Below, one piece after another: positions 22,806 through 34,312 of a stretch of 64,000 nt of DNA (the first letter of the stretch is position 1; each line of letters opens with the position of its first letter). Made by a program: the position numbers and the translations under genes. The stretch lies in assembly GCA_965644295.1 (NCBI GenBank), contig CBFFRP010000141.1, positions 62,001 to 126,000 of the forward strand, in the 5' to 3' direction. The notes beneath the pieces were generated by a model, which saw only the letters and a list, made by a program, of their open reading frames with translations, searched no databases and was not told the DNA's origin. The DNA comes from Paraphysomonas bandaiensis (lineage: Eukaryota > Chrysophyceae).

Positions 22806-23777
22806 TTATTGTGCTTTTAATTTCCCGCTCTTTAAGTTTCTGAATTCGTTCACCGGAACCGAGGCACTATGAACTGCAGATCCGATCGAGCAATTCACTT
22901 CTCTTGCCTGATTGAATGCCTCTTTGGCCCTTTCGTTTTCAGGCGCAGTCTGACTAACATCCACATTGTAATTTGTGTTCATCAAGTGATCCCAGAGTGG
23001 GGAGGAACCATAATTCCAATTAAACTTACTGTGATGTATATAGTGATTATGGGACGCCTCTAAAGCCCAAGACCCATATCCGCAATGTCCTTCTAATGGA
23101 AAGATGATTTGCCCCACGAATGTAAGCCTTACGAGCCACATTGGGCATCCTGATAGACCCAGTAAAAAGCCGGATGAGAAGTATATAGCGCTCTCCAGCC
23201 AGTGCATCGAAAGTCCAGAAAATGGATCCGGGTTAAAAGACTCGTGGTGATACTTATGTACAGACTTATACAGCCATTTGGTATGCAGAAGGCGGTGTGT
23301 CCAGTAAAAGTGAAAGTCAGACCACAAATACAGTAGCAAAGCACTTACGACCATGTTGCGTAATGAAAGCTCTGATGTGCAACTCACTGGTATCCAGTCA
23401 GGAATATTCCATTGGTAGTATCCTTTCGATACAAGCCAGTACATATATATTTCAAAGCAACAACATATTCCCACACCTCGAGCAGACCTGAAGAACTCGA
23501 TGAGAGTTAACTGCAGAGGGGGAGAGGCCGGGTTAAACTTAACAGATTCGAAGAGTCGTTTCTGCGGCTCAATATACAGTATAATATAAGCGAAGGAATA
23601 CAACAACAGCCACAGCGAATAATTCTCCCAACAGATACTCTCAAAAGATAACGACTCGCAGTTATAAAAAAACTCAAACAGAGGCACTCTTCTGTCGAAC
23701 ACTGGAACACCCGACGACCTGAAGAAAAAACCCACCGCAAACAAACAAAGCAAAAGCGGCAGCGAAACAATGGCCAT
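22806..23777 (-). CDS. Fatty acid hydroxylase superfamily (sterol desaturase-like) membrane oxidase
   Basis: Single-exon gene of 323 aa with 4-5 hydrophobic segments. Di-iron histidine motifs: H161-x3-H165 (HRLLH), H174-x2-H177-H178 (HKYHH) and H243-x-H245-x2-H248-H249 (HNHYIHH), with H231 and H264 (WDHL) also conserved, as in the PF04116 family of ER sterol desaturases, C-4 methyl oxidases and fatty acid hydroxylases. The sequence GSSPLWDHLMNT after the third box supports this. The exact substrate (sterol, sphingolipid or alkylglycerol) cannot be set. Divergent from the SLC38-like gene, with only 464 bp between the start codons. Confidence 0.85.
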   Translation of the reverse strand: MAIVSLPLLLCLFAVGFFFRSSGVPVFDRRVPLFEFFYNCESLSFESICWENYSLWLLLYSFAYIILYIEPQKRLFESVKFNPASPPLQLTLIEFFRSARGVGICCCFEIYMYWLVSKGYYQWNIPDWIPVSCTSELSLRNMVVSALLLYLWSDFHFYWTHRLLHTKWLYKSVHKYHHESFNPDPFSGLSMHWLESAIYFSSGFLLGLSGCPMWLVRLTFVGQIIFPLEGHCGYGSWALEASHNHYIHHSKFNWNYGSSPLWDHLMNTNYNVDVSQTAPENERAKEAFNQAREVNCSIGSAVHSASVPVNEFRNLKSGKLKAQ

Positions 23778-23849
23778 TGTGCAAACTTGCTTCAGTTCCT
23801 CCTATGAAAATGTACCACCTCAAACACAACAACAACAACAAGATATGGA

Positions 23850-24169
23850 TACATACATACATACATACATACATACATACATACATACATACATACATAC
23901 ATACATACATACATACATACATACATACATACATACATACATACATACATACATACATACATACATACATACATACATACATACATACATACATACATAC
24001 ATACATACATACATACATACATACATACATACATACATACATACATACATACATACATACATACATACATACATACATACATACATACATACATACATAC
24101 ATACATACATACATACATACATACATACATACATACATACATACATACATACATACATACATACATACA
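23850..24169. repeat. (TACA)80 microsatellite
   Basis: A perfect 320 bp tetranucleotide tract filling most of the gap between the divergent hydroxylase (start 23777) and transporter (start 24242) genes. The long repetitive open frames in all phases are artefacts of the repeat. Confidence 0.98.
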
Positions 24170-24241
24170 CTCGTTAATATTTCGGATTGATCTTAGTGTA
24201 CGGTGGTCTGTTGTGTCCATAAGGCTGCCGAGAAATATGAT

Positions 24242-25850
24242 ATGAAAGTTAGATATCGTGCTATTGAGTCAGGGTACGATATGCTGAGCTCTACTATGGC
24301 TATGGAATTAACAGAGAAGAAGCGTAACGATATTGATCCGGAGCAGGCTATAGTGGTGGCCCCTCTATTCGCTAATGGTAGCAGTAGCATTATATTCGAG
24401 GAGAGTGTGGCGGGTGAGGATGAGGAGGCGGGACACAGCTCGATGTTTGGAGCTGGATTTAATTTTGTGAACAGTATAGTTGGTGCGGGTATAGTGGGGA
24501 TGCCTGTTGCTATAGCGGAGTCAGGGTTTGCTATGGGTATGCTACTCCTCATATTGGTCGCCGTATTAGTTGATAGGAGTGTGATCATGCTTGTTGAGTG
24601 CGGATTAAGAGCAAAGAAAAAGAACTTAGAGGAATTGTGCGGGCATCTATTGGGCCCAACAGGTCACAACGTGGCCACCATTTTTATGTTTCTGTACGCC
24701 TATGGCGCTATGATAGCGTACATGGTTATTATTGGCGACACTGTTCCAGTTGCATTAAATTTCTTCTTTGGTGACGGTGTTCCCGGCAAAGATGCAATTA
24801 TTCTAATAGCTGCGGTGTTCATTATTCTTCCGTTGTCATTGCTGCGTGACATGTCATCACTCTCCTATACTTCATTACTTTCCATAACAGCCGACTTCAT
24901 TTTGATCATATTTGTCCTTGCCAACGGACCAAAGGCGGCTAGAGAGGAGGAAACCGAGTTTGAATCATCAGATTTGAATGTAATAAACTATAAGATATTT
25001 GAGGGAATTGGTACCTTCTCCTTTGCATTTGTATGTCAGCACAGCACGTTCATTGTGTTTCGAACTATGAAAAAGCAGGACCTCGCACATTGGACCATGG
25101 TTTCACACGGATCTCTCACAGTTGCGGCACTTATGTGTTTGGCTCTAGGTTTGTCTGGTTATCTCAGTTTTGGGTCCCACACTAAAGGCGACATACTTAA
25201 TAACTTCAGTGAAGAAGGTGAGCAGATCGATGGAGGTGACTTTAGTTTTGATAACCTGTTTTCTCAGATAAGCTCATGTTAGTGGGTCGACTTCTGTTAG
25301 CAATAACCATGGTGTTTACATTTCCGATGGAATGTTTTGTTGCTCGTCACGCCCTTGTGTCTGTTTGGCAGTCGATTCAGACTCCCCCACCATCCTCCCC
25401 AGCTGACCTACTTACGATTACGCCTACTTCTTCCGCAGAAGACACCACTGGTCAACAGATGAGCACCATGACCCATGTTTCGGTCACCCTTGGTCTATGG
25501 AGCACCACAGTTGCGATTGCGATATCATTTGGCGATCTGAGAATAGTACTCGCCATAACAGGTACATTACTTTACACTTTCTGCCTTTTCTAACAGTGTA
25601 TGTTTTTCTAGGAGCGTTGGCGGCTTCTATGCTAGGATACATACTTCCCGCTCTTCTGTACTTTAAAACTTATGAAGTTGACTTTAAGAAAGCTCGACTC
25701 GCATTTTCTCCGACATCTGAGTATTACCAGCCCCGACTACAGAACAGATTAAGAGGTATTCAGAAATTTTTATTTCCCGGATTTTGTCTCGTATTTGGTG
25801 CAGTTGCTCTTGTAATTGGGGTCGCCACTGTGATCTCTGAGTATGTTTAA
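24242..25850 (+). CDS. Amino acid/auxin permease-family transporter, SLC38A11-like
   Basis: Three exons: 24242-25217, 25268-25561, 25612-25850 (both introns 50 nt), 502 aa. About 11 hydrophobic segments. The AAAP-family N-terminal signature is present: FGAGFNFVNSIVGAGIVGMP, then PVAIAESGFAMG; later FAFVCQHSTFIVF and TFPMECFVAR match SLC38 transmembrane regions. Intron 1 is supported because it restores the frame from NNFSEED to LMLVGRLLLAITM, which otherwise stops. The first ATG after the microsatellite is taken as start; a GTG 39 nt upstream is in frame but unlikely. Likely proton- or sodium-coupled amino acid transport at plasma or lysosomal membrane. Ends GVATVISEYV. Confidence 0.88.
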
Positions 25851-26332
25851 CTTGGTGCACTAAATAGCCATAGCGTAGTAAGTTTCCGTACTGGGCAGAA
25901 CTCTATAGTTTTGGCCTTTACGTGTGCATGAGTTAGCAGTAACCTTGCCCACATTGTCCTTATTCTGGAATGACGATTGTAATAATGACATCAACTGGCA
26001 AAATATGTAAATGGCGACATGTTTTAATGAACGACTTGTTATTATATTGAGCCACGCATAGGGTATTTATCTATACTACAGCAGTTCTGTTCCCATCATA
26101 TATAGGCCAGAAGGAATTTATTGAGTTTCACGGTTCGCGAGCAAGTAAAAGCTATATTTCAAAGTTATTTGAATTACGACTGTTCATTGAAGTAAACAGA
26201 AGTGGTTAACTACATCATCCCCATTTTTGCTAAAAAAAAGCTTTCTTCAACAGAACGCTTATATCAGCACTCAAGTTCAACTACAGAAGGAAGATGAACA
26301 TCAGCTCGATCTCCGTCATTTGTACATTTTTT
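25851..26332. other. Intergenic, no gene recognised
   Basis: AT-rich, holding the transporter's 3' flank. No repeat or coding pattern seen. Confidence 0.45.
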
Positions 26333-26690
26333 CCCTCAACAAAGTCGGACTCGCACCTTTTCGTGGTGTTCTGGGGGATAAGTACTGGATATATTTCTCC
26401 GGGAATCTAACGTGAGCCGCAGAATCTAACTATATAATATAGTCAGCAGATATTGTTCACTCATTGCCGAATGCTAGTGTTGTACCAAGGTACAAGGGAC
26501 ACTTGTGTAGACATTTTGGGGCCTTGACGAATAAACAGGCATCCGGGAATGAGCCCACCTCAAGCCTTAAAAGCCTCCGGGATATTGGACTGCCTAAAAG
26601 ACATAGAGCGATAGTGGTGACGCACAAGCAGCTGTCAAAGCGTTAAATAGTAGGATATCAGAATTAAACGCTAGTTAGTTAAATTGTTTT
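26333..26690 (+). mobile_element. LINE-family head plus tail copy
   Basis: Opens with CAACAAAGTCGGACTCGCACC, closely matching 21015, and contains TATATTTCTCCGGGAATC, CATTTTGGGGCC, GACGAATAAACAGGCATCC and the common tail GGTGACGCACAAGCAG, GCGTTAAATAGTAGGATATC (to about 26690). The coding part between head and tail is missing, so this is an internally deleted copy. Confidence 0.6.
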
Positions 26691-26734
26691 GCTCTCTATC
26701 ATAGCTTTGCTCTTCTTATACACCTATTGCTAAT

Positions 26735-27310
26735 GATTACACATTCACTACATTCACTTCTAAGTTCCACATAGACATTCAACTTCAATATTCAGTGCAA
26801 CAGAAGCTCTCTTCTATCTTAATTATAATATATATATTGACAGTCATAAAAAATATATATATATAATATATGTATATGTGAGTTTAAGTGTGATATCTGC
26901 TGATGCTCTATAGGTGGTTATAGGGGAAACGTCATCCAGTTCTTTCAGGTTTTGGGTCATGTCGTGCTTATCAGGATACTATTGTGTGCCTCATATATCA
27001 TTCACACATTATTCAATTCTGAACTATAGCAGCAATTCAGCGTGTTGTTGTATATATATATATATATAAATGTAAAAAATATATATATATATATATATAA
27101 ATGTGATGATGATGCTAAAAGTAAAAATGCAATAAGAAGCCTTGTACGACTACCCCTAAAAGTATCCTTTTGTTGGAGGGTTATATTGTTGTAGCTATAT
27201 TATAGAAATTTTGGGGTTTATTGCTTTTTAATTTAATATTTTATAATGTGTAATAATTGCTATTCCCTTGAAGGCATATTATACAGCGTACATACCATAG
27301 ATTTGAAACA
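26735..27310 (+). repeat. Dispersed repeat B, left part
   Basis: TAGACATTCAACTTCAATATT, GCAACAGAAGCTC, the block around 26880-27010 and TATAAATGTGATGATGATGC all recur in the same order at 35570-36040. Alternating TA tracts (27052-27068, 27080-27102) interrupt it. No coding capacity. Identity unknown; possibly a long terminal repeat or non-autonomous element. Confidence 0.6.
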
Positions 27311-27424
27311 ATACATATAACTGTCTGTTTATCAGTATATATAGACCGTCAGAACCAGCTTTTAGTAGTTAGTAAAAATGAAGACTAGAGTATATATAGT
27401 CAAACCTAGGTAAGCATCTATATA

Positions 27425-27482
27425 ACTCTGATATCCTACTATTTAATGATACGAAAGATGCTTGTGCGTCACCGCAAGCACT
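27425..27482 (-). mobile_element. LINE-family tail, inverted fragment
   Basis: On the minus strand: GCTTGCGGTGACGCACAAGC, then TTAAATAGTAGGATATCAGAG, the same tail as at 26607 and 22396. Short isolated fragment. Confidence 0.55.
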
Positions 27483-27597
27483 ATATTCCGCTCTTGAATA
27501 AAATGTGTATATCGAGGTTTGCCCAACGAGGGGATGATGAGTCCTTACTTCTTGGTCAATGCTCGTTTTAAGTCAGCCTTGGGGGGCGTCCATTGTG

Positions 27598-27676
27598 GTA
27601 GAGATCTCCGCAGGATAGTGAGGGTAGAGATCTCCGCAGGATTGTGAGGGTAGAGATCTCCGCAGGATTGTGAGGG
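27598..27676. repeat. 26 bp minisatellite, 3 copies
   Basis: GTAGAGATCTCCGCAGGAT-type units start at 27598, 27624 and 27650, each 26 bp and nearly identical. The unit has no recognised function. Confidence 0.9.
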
Positions 27677-27679
27677 TAC

Positions 27680-28955
27680 TGGATTCTGTATCATAGGGTA
27701 GTGAGCGTACCGAGCGTGTGAGAACATGCTGTAAGCCTAAGTTTTGGATCATTATGAAGCGACACAGTTTGCAGTATATGAACCTGTGGAGCGCAAAAAT
27801 AACTGACGGAGAGTACAACGCTCTGCTTAGGTGATGTGGGGTTGAGGCATTATTGCTGTTATATGTCACGTGTGCGGGATGTGTGACAATAATAAACGAG
27901 TGTGAGACGTGTGTGGGATAGATGATACAACAAGAGCAGCTGTTGCCACCCTCTATAGTGGAGCATGATACTGCGATATGACGTCCTTACTTGTTGTGCA
28001 GAGGGAAAGTGAATTCGGAATTGGGGGAAGTTGCTATAAGAAGAGAGAGGAGTCCGATCCCGGGAATGACAAACTGGGTGCAGTCCTCTTCTCGTAGCGC
28101 CTAGTTCAGGCAGGAAGTCTGGGGTACACCGTGGTTGAGAGGTGACGTAACGGCAACTACGAATTTGGATCATTTGTTTGGCTGCAGTCGTACAAACCCT
28201 CACGAGTTCAGTATATTGCGCCCCAAACACATTATTTTTTTCTAGCTGAGGTTTGGAAATTGTTCCTGTCCTGTCCAGAAACTTTTACCTGCGGTAGGGA
28301 TGTGTTCCATGCGATACACAGTTCAACATGGCAGCACTCCAAATTGGCAAATTGGGAGCAGCGTGGTCTCGTATAGCCTTTCCTTGTGTGTGTTTGGAAG
28401 AAGGCGGCTTCTCGTACCTATGATAATATGATAGAGTTTTTGAGGACAGTCAGACTTATATATATGTTTGAGCAAAAATCAAGAAGGCGAAAGCCACAGT
28501 CTGAGCATTTGGCCTCCTGCTCAGGTCGAGTCCGTGCTTACTCTGTTTTGGCTCTTTCTGAGAATAATGCGTTGACGTAGTTGCGAGCTGTCACGGTTCA
28601 TTTTATGACAGCCATATCAGCAAGAGGTCAGTTTGTGAGGGAGTTGAGCACCACTCTCAGTCCAGTAGCCGGGTTCCCGGTCTGAATTATATTGCCATCA
28701 TAGAGTCGGTCTCTGATCGGTTTTCTATAATAGTAGGATATGTATGAAAGTCAGTAGCATGGGATGTGTGAGATGTGTGGGCGCCGTATTCCAGTGAGCC
28801 GCTACTAGTGACATATTCCTGACGTTAGAATGACCCGTGCAACGTCTATTTCACATCGAGTATAGTTGTGGCGACGGAGTGTTTGATCAACTTCCAAAAC
28901 AAGTTACCGCCTGCGATCCGTTATGTAGATGCCTTTGTCTTCGAGTGTCCACTCG
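27680..28955. other. Unassigned interspersed sequence
   Basis: About 1.3 kb, more GC- and GTG-rich than its surroundings, with no convincing frame (the best, 28230-27859 minus, looks non-coding). It separates two parts of repeat B that are contiguous elsewhere and so may be an insertion, but no terminal repeats were found. Confidence 0.35.
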
Positions 28956-28959
28956 GTTC

Positions 28960-29240
28960 GTATACATACCATTGGTGTGAAACAATATGAGTTTTCTTAA
29001 TATTAATCAGGGAACATATATTTTTCTTGCATCAAGCAAGCTACATCAATATATACTACATACTATATACTATATACAATAATCTAGATATTATTTTTTT
29101 GAACATAATGAGGATAAACTATAATTTAACCTAGTAGGGATAAGGATATAAGGAGTACCATTCCTTGTCTCTTTTTCAAAATTTTGAGCGCTGCACAATA
29201 TAGCCTCCCGCGTGGTTGAATATATGAAAACCTATTATGT
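28960..29240 (+). repeat. Dispersed repeat B, right part
   Basis: Matches 36080-36370 in order: GAAACAATATGAGTTTTCTTA, ATGAGGATAAACTATAATTT, AACCTAGTAGGGATAAGGA, TCAAAATTTTGAGCG, ATATAGCCTCCCGCGTGGTT. 29241-29738 is AT-rich with nothing recognised. Confidence 0.6.
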
Positions 29241-29738
29241 TGTCATGATATATCACTCACAAAATGAAACGACTGAAATATATTGACCGAATAGGATCGT
29301 GATATATCTTAAGATCGTGTGATTGGTAGTACACGATTTTGGCGATAAACAATGAATGATAAGTGACATCGATCAGAATGTTTCTAATTTTATAATCAAC
29401 TAATTGGATGTTAAGTACGTTATGTTAATTAATTTTCAATCCTATTATGTCAATTAATTCATAGATTCACTTATCACCTATCCACTACTTAAAGTGAGCG
29501 AAAACATATTGAGTACAATCTTACATCTTCTCAATAGTTACCATACACGACAGGTGCATACATAAGACTTAAATGCAACCGTCCCGAATTCCACACATGG
29601 AAAGCTATGAAACCGTATATATGGGACAGTATTGAAAGGTATATTATTGATAACAACCATTAGATAATAATATACAAATATTGATTACTGATTCTTAACT
29701 TCCTGAAATGGCAGAAAATAAATATATCCAAGCTTGCG

Positions 29739-32029
29739 TCAGGCAGTTAGCACAAATAATGAACTCCACCATTTCCTTGTATAGTCAATAACTTTAAGCC
29801 AGATAGACGCAGCTTCAAGAGCAAACACGCGAGCGGAAATGAGAACATAGTTTACACATGTGGTGTAAACCTCACCCCAATCGTTGCAATTTTGTATATC
29901 CTCGTGGAAGATAACATCAGCAGTTGTGCTGGCAACGACTGAAAGCACTTAAGACAAGAAGTGTGTACACGCGTGTCTACTGACCTGTGATTGTATTTAT
30001 TGGAGTGCCAACAGACTTGTCCAGCTGTCGTAAACAGTCATTCGTCTTGAGGAGGAGAAGTAGTGCAGAGGGTACATGCTCCATGAGGTCGACAATTTGC
30101 ATGAAGTAACGCTTAGCATAAAATCTTACACTGGCCTTTTCACGTCGAGATCCTGTATTTCGTAATCTATTCTTCTGTTAGATGCATTACGCTTGATGAT
30201 ACGGGAAAACACACCTTGTCATATCGTGACTAACAATGTCATCCCAAGGTCGCAAGGTGAGCATAGCAGCTAGGAGTGGATACATGTCGCCAGCGTTCAT
30301 TTCGCCTGCACATCGTTTGATTTCATTCAGATCACTTGTAACTAGCCCTCGCCACAGGCGACAATAGTCTCTGTCGGTAACAAGTTAAAAAAAACGAGAG
30401 TTCTGGTTGCAAACCTGCGGAACTTGTCGTCGAGCTGCCTATAGAGCCCGTGGTCGAGAAGTACTATTTGAGGGCGTGGAGACAAAGAAAATAGAGAACG
30501 CAGTCTATCGTATAATGTAACAGGACTGTCGCTTACCCTCACCAGAACATTGGCGGTGTGCGGGTCTGCAATCGTCATTGAGCCAACAACATCGACCAAA
30601 ATATACATGAAATGCTTACCGCAGTGTACAAATCCATGTCGGTATCTGCATTCGAAACATTCTTCATCAGTAACAACACAAAAAATAAAACAAGGATCTC
30701 ACATCTGCTCACAGAAAGTCTTGGATATGAGTCTAGCAACCTCTGAAGGGTCCAGCTTCGTGTCCCGAAGCTTTTCAGTGTCCGTCATGTAGCAACCCTC
30801 CTCAAAGCTCATTACCAAAACACGCTTTGAACTGTGAAATACTTTGGGTAAAGCGAGATCCCCTGATTCTATCAAAGGGTACAAGAGTGACCGACACTGT
30901 TCGATGTTGCGTGCTTCCTGCACGAAGTCCAGCTCAAGAGGAAGATTCGTATTCATCTCCCTTGCCAGCCCTAACACATAAAGACATGATATTAGCTAGT
31001 ATGTATGATCACGTGCAAAATTCACGCACATTTGTATGAAAAACCTTTAAAAATACGGGCCACAAGATCGACCATGACTGTCACCGCTCGCATGTCGCTG
31101 GCTGCGGTCTCACTCAGACCTTCATGTTGCACTTTTACTGCGTATTTGCGCCCTTTAGCGTCATAAGCTACATGAACCTGTGCAAGAGAGGCGCTAGCAA
31201 TGGGTTCGGGGTCAAATACCGCCCATTTTTCTTCCGGAAGGGAGCCAGTTTCTTCGAATATCGTCCGCCGCACTGATTCAATTGAGGATCTGGGTGTGTC
31301 GTTTAGTAATCGACGCAGCGACAGAATGAATTCGTTAGGAAGCAGGTAGTCCAGCTGTGCGAGATGTTGACCTTTTCACAATATCGTTAACAAACTAGAA
31401 TACAATGTAGTACAAATAAACAAACCGAGCTTAATGTAAACTCCACCATTGGTCTCGCATAGTCTGAGCAGTCGTTCAGCACTGCGGCTGTGTACCGGTG
31501 AGAAAGGAGATGAGGATTCTACCTGCTCCTCCTTAGCAGCGAGATCCTCCTGGAATATATCAATGGTATAACGTACTCGCTAATACACTCTTACCGCTAT
31601 TTTACGAATTTTTTTAACGTTCTCCAGAATCTGTGCATCCAAATCGTCGATTTCCTCTTTGCTTAGAGCAGTCGAACGCCAACGACGAATGGACACTCGT
31701 TCATGTACTTCCCTCGCCTCCTTCAGCTGTCGACTGAGTTCAGAGTTAGTTTCACCTGTCTTTCTGTTGATCGCTATAGCAGTGCCATAATCCAGACATA
31801 TGATACCCACTGTAGACACCAGATTGCCCATCCTCCACAGCCCCTTAAAGGTAGACTGCACGCTATCTATGGGATTCTGAGGATCGCTATGAGCATATGG
31901 AGTGTATGTATAGACTATACACATCGGAATAACTGCTGCTCCTTTTGTGGATGCTATAGCCCTATAACACTCTTTGGTCCACCCCCGCCACCCCCCTATA
32001 CACATACGCACACGACCGAACACACGCAT
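29739..32029 (-). CDS. ABC1/ADCK-family atypical kinase, ADCK1-like
   Basis: Nine exons: 32029-31595, 31549-31426, 31371-31045, 30970-30703, 30645-30620, 30565-30415, 30370-30235, 30174-29985, 29938-29739, giving 618 aa. Family motifs in order: KLGQ (the KxGQ signature; Gly split by intron 2), ASASLAQVH, AVKVQ (catalytic Lys), LPLELDFVQEARN (ExD), HGFVHCDPHTANVL and LLDHGLYR (DHG for DFG). These support an UbiB/ADCK kinase; YCRLWRGL and AGDMYPLLAAML after the core resemble ADCK1 more than ADCK3. Probably in mitochondria, affecting lipid or quinone homeostasis (family knowledge). Exon 5 is only 26 nt. The start is uncertain: the ATG at 32029 is first in frame, and Met codons further in are possible. 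The exon 7 donor (GTTAGT) was chosen by phase. Confidence 0.85.
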
Positions 32030-32187
32030 GATAACACTGTACACTGATAGACACACTCAGATCTGCTATTGCATCAACCACCACGGGAACTATTACAGTT
32101 ACTTGCAGAGAGTGAGCGGTGCACAACCAGATGGATTAATGGATTCCAACTACTCCAAATAAACACCCCAATACAACACCAACACAC

Positions 32188-32480
32188 TACATACATACAT
32201 ACATACATACATACATACATACATACATACATACATACATACATACATACATACATACATACATACATACATACATACATACAAACATACATACATACAT
32301 ACATACATACATACATACATACATACATACATACATACATACATACATACATACATACATACATACATACATACATACATACATACATACATACATACAT
32401 ACATACATACATACATACATACATACATACATACATACATACATACATTCATACATACATACATACATACATACATACAT
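32188..32480. repeat. (TACA)n microsatellite, interrupted
   Basis: 293 bp of ATAC/TACA repeats with single changes near 32283 (AAACATAC) and 32449 (ATTCATAC). It lies about 160 bp upstream of the ADCK1-like start. All open frames across it are repeat artefacts. Confidence 0.97.
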
Positions 32481-32689
32481 CATACAAAGGCATAAGCACC
32501 CATCTGCACCGCTGTACTTCTGCAGTGATACACAGGTACTGTTTCCATCCAACCCAATGATCACAGGAATCTTAGGCCCGCGGTCTTTATTCAGACCAGG
32601 TCATCCCTTCCCATTGGTTTCCATACAAAAAAAAGCTCACACACCTCCCAAAAAAAAATTCAGACCTGGTACAGTTTTTTCATCCAAGT

Positions 32690-33000
32690 CTAAGAAATTT
32701 TTGGCCTGGCCCAACATTTTTTAGACCAGGCCGAAAATATTTTTCATCAAGTCCGCAAAATTCTGGACCTGGCCCGGCATTTTTTAGACCAGGCCGAAAA
32801 TATTTTTCATCAAGTCCGCAAAATTCTGGACCTGGCCCGGCATTTTTTAGACCAGGCCGAAAATATTTTTCATCAAGTCCGCAAAATTCTAGGCCTGGCC
32901 CGGCATTTTTTAGACCAGGCCGAAAATATTTTTCATCAAGTCCGCAAAATTCTGGGCCTGGCCCAACATTTTCTAGACCAGGCCGAATCTAGGGCCAGGT
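32690..33000. repeat. 63 bp subterminal tandem repeat within the Harbinger element
   Basis: Units begin CATCAAGTCCGC at 32745, 32808, 32871 and 32934, exactly 63 bp apart, with partial copies on either side. Each unit contains GACCAGGCC and GGACCTGGCC or GGCCTGGCC, which resemble the inner part of the terminal repeat (CAGACCAGG). Confidence 0.92.
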
Positions 33001-33097
33001 GCTATGTCGGAAATGGCGTTGGAGACATGCTACCTGGTCGATATATATCTACTCCATAGTTCACCACAAATATACATATTCCACTCTATATCTGTAC

Positions 33098-33720
33098 TAT
33101 GCCAGTCAAGAGAAAGCAATCCAAGACAGATACTGAGACTCTGCTGGATTCGGCACAGGCTATGAGAGACGAGGCCTGTGAAATAAGCGAGTGCAGTTAA
33201 TGTCGAGTCTGGAAAGACAGCACCGAGTTGAGTGCAACATACTCAGGTGAATTAATAAATCCTTTCAATAATGTGTTCATAACAGTGCTATATCACTACA
33301 GACTTGCGTACTGTTTAAGCGTGCAGTACCGAACACAAATTCTACTTTTGCCCAAGTATTAATGGTATGCCCAAGGACAGAGATGTCGAGACCGATGTAG
33401 AGATCGTGAAAGGTATGATAAGTAATGCGCATTCATGCTGTATTGGGTAATGGTTTCCTTACACAGGTCTCACTAACATGACCGCATGCTTCAAGAATTT
33501 GATGCCGATACTACAGGATCCAACAGTAGTGTTCGATCAGTACAAGGATGAGCACAGCTGGGATTTTAATATGTCACCAAAGGTGGGGTTACTTTCCCTG
33601 AGAAGTTGTTGTCGCCGAACAACATCTACATGAACACGGACGCCGAAAAGCCTTTCCGTCTGAAAAAAAGCGACAGAAGAGACTTATTAGGATTCAGCTT
33701 AATACATGATTGTATCTGTG
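33098..33720 (+). pseudogene. Possible Harbinger accessory (Myb-like) gene remnant
   Basis: An ATG at about 33098 opens MPVKRKQSKTDTETLLDSAQ, which stops after 33 codons. Further coding-like stretches follow (MPKDRDVETDVEIVKG; LTNMTACFKNLMPILQDP; QYKDEHSWDFNMSPK), separated by what could be introns or frame breaks. No Myb/SANT signature is clear; the assignment rests on position within the element, so function is inference. Confidence 0.3.
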
Positions 33721-34312
33721 AGTTATAATGTTCAATGAAATATATCATGAACTGAATTAGAGAGAGTATATGTCGAAGATACATGATCTAACTATTCCGT
33801 TGTGCATGATAGTTATGTTCTATATTGTTGTTCATAATTTTCACTCTATCGTGTTCATTACTTACACTCTAATAATCACAACATTATTTTACTATTATAA
33901 AGATCAATTCTTTATTAGACTCCTTTAGTGGGAGCGATAGCGACATGCAATTAGTAGCAAATCTATCTCTCATTCCTAATGCTACTCTTCTCAGTACCTT
34001 TTCATTCTGCTCGACACTCTCAGAGGTGGTATTCAAACCTGGAGTGCGGTAACTATCCACATGCAATCTAACTTTTGGTACGACACCATTCTGTGGACAG
34101 TCTGGGCGGAATGGATGCGCCTGTAATTCCGCATGATTTACAACTATACCTGTCGATAATCTATCCCTCAGACATAGATTATGTAGCTAGCAACGGACTT
34201 TAAAAATTTTCACCATAGCTCTGATGGTAAGACGCTCTAAAGGTGCTACAAGAATGCGCCACCTAGTCAGTACTGCTATAAGCAACACTATAACGTATAT
34301 TGCTACGCATTA

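Noticed and set aside
23674-24220. Long YIHT/MYVC repeat proteins across the TACA tract
   Set aside because: Translations of a tetranucleotide repeat in several frames; the same appears at 32074-32564 and 40419-41057.
24203-24241. Non-ATG start for the SLC38-like transporter
   Set aside because: The frame opens at GTG; the next ATG at 24242 is preferred for a eukaryotic gene.
27598-27676. CRISPR-like array
   Set aside because: The 26 bp units are directly adjacent without unique spacers, and the genome is eukaryotic; the same holds for the 63 bp repeats at 32690-33000.
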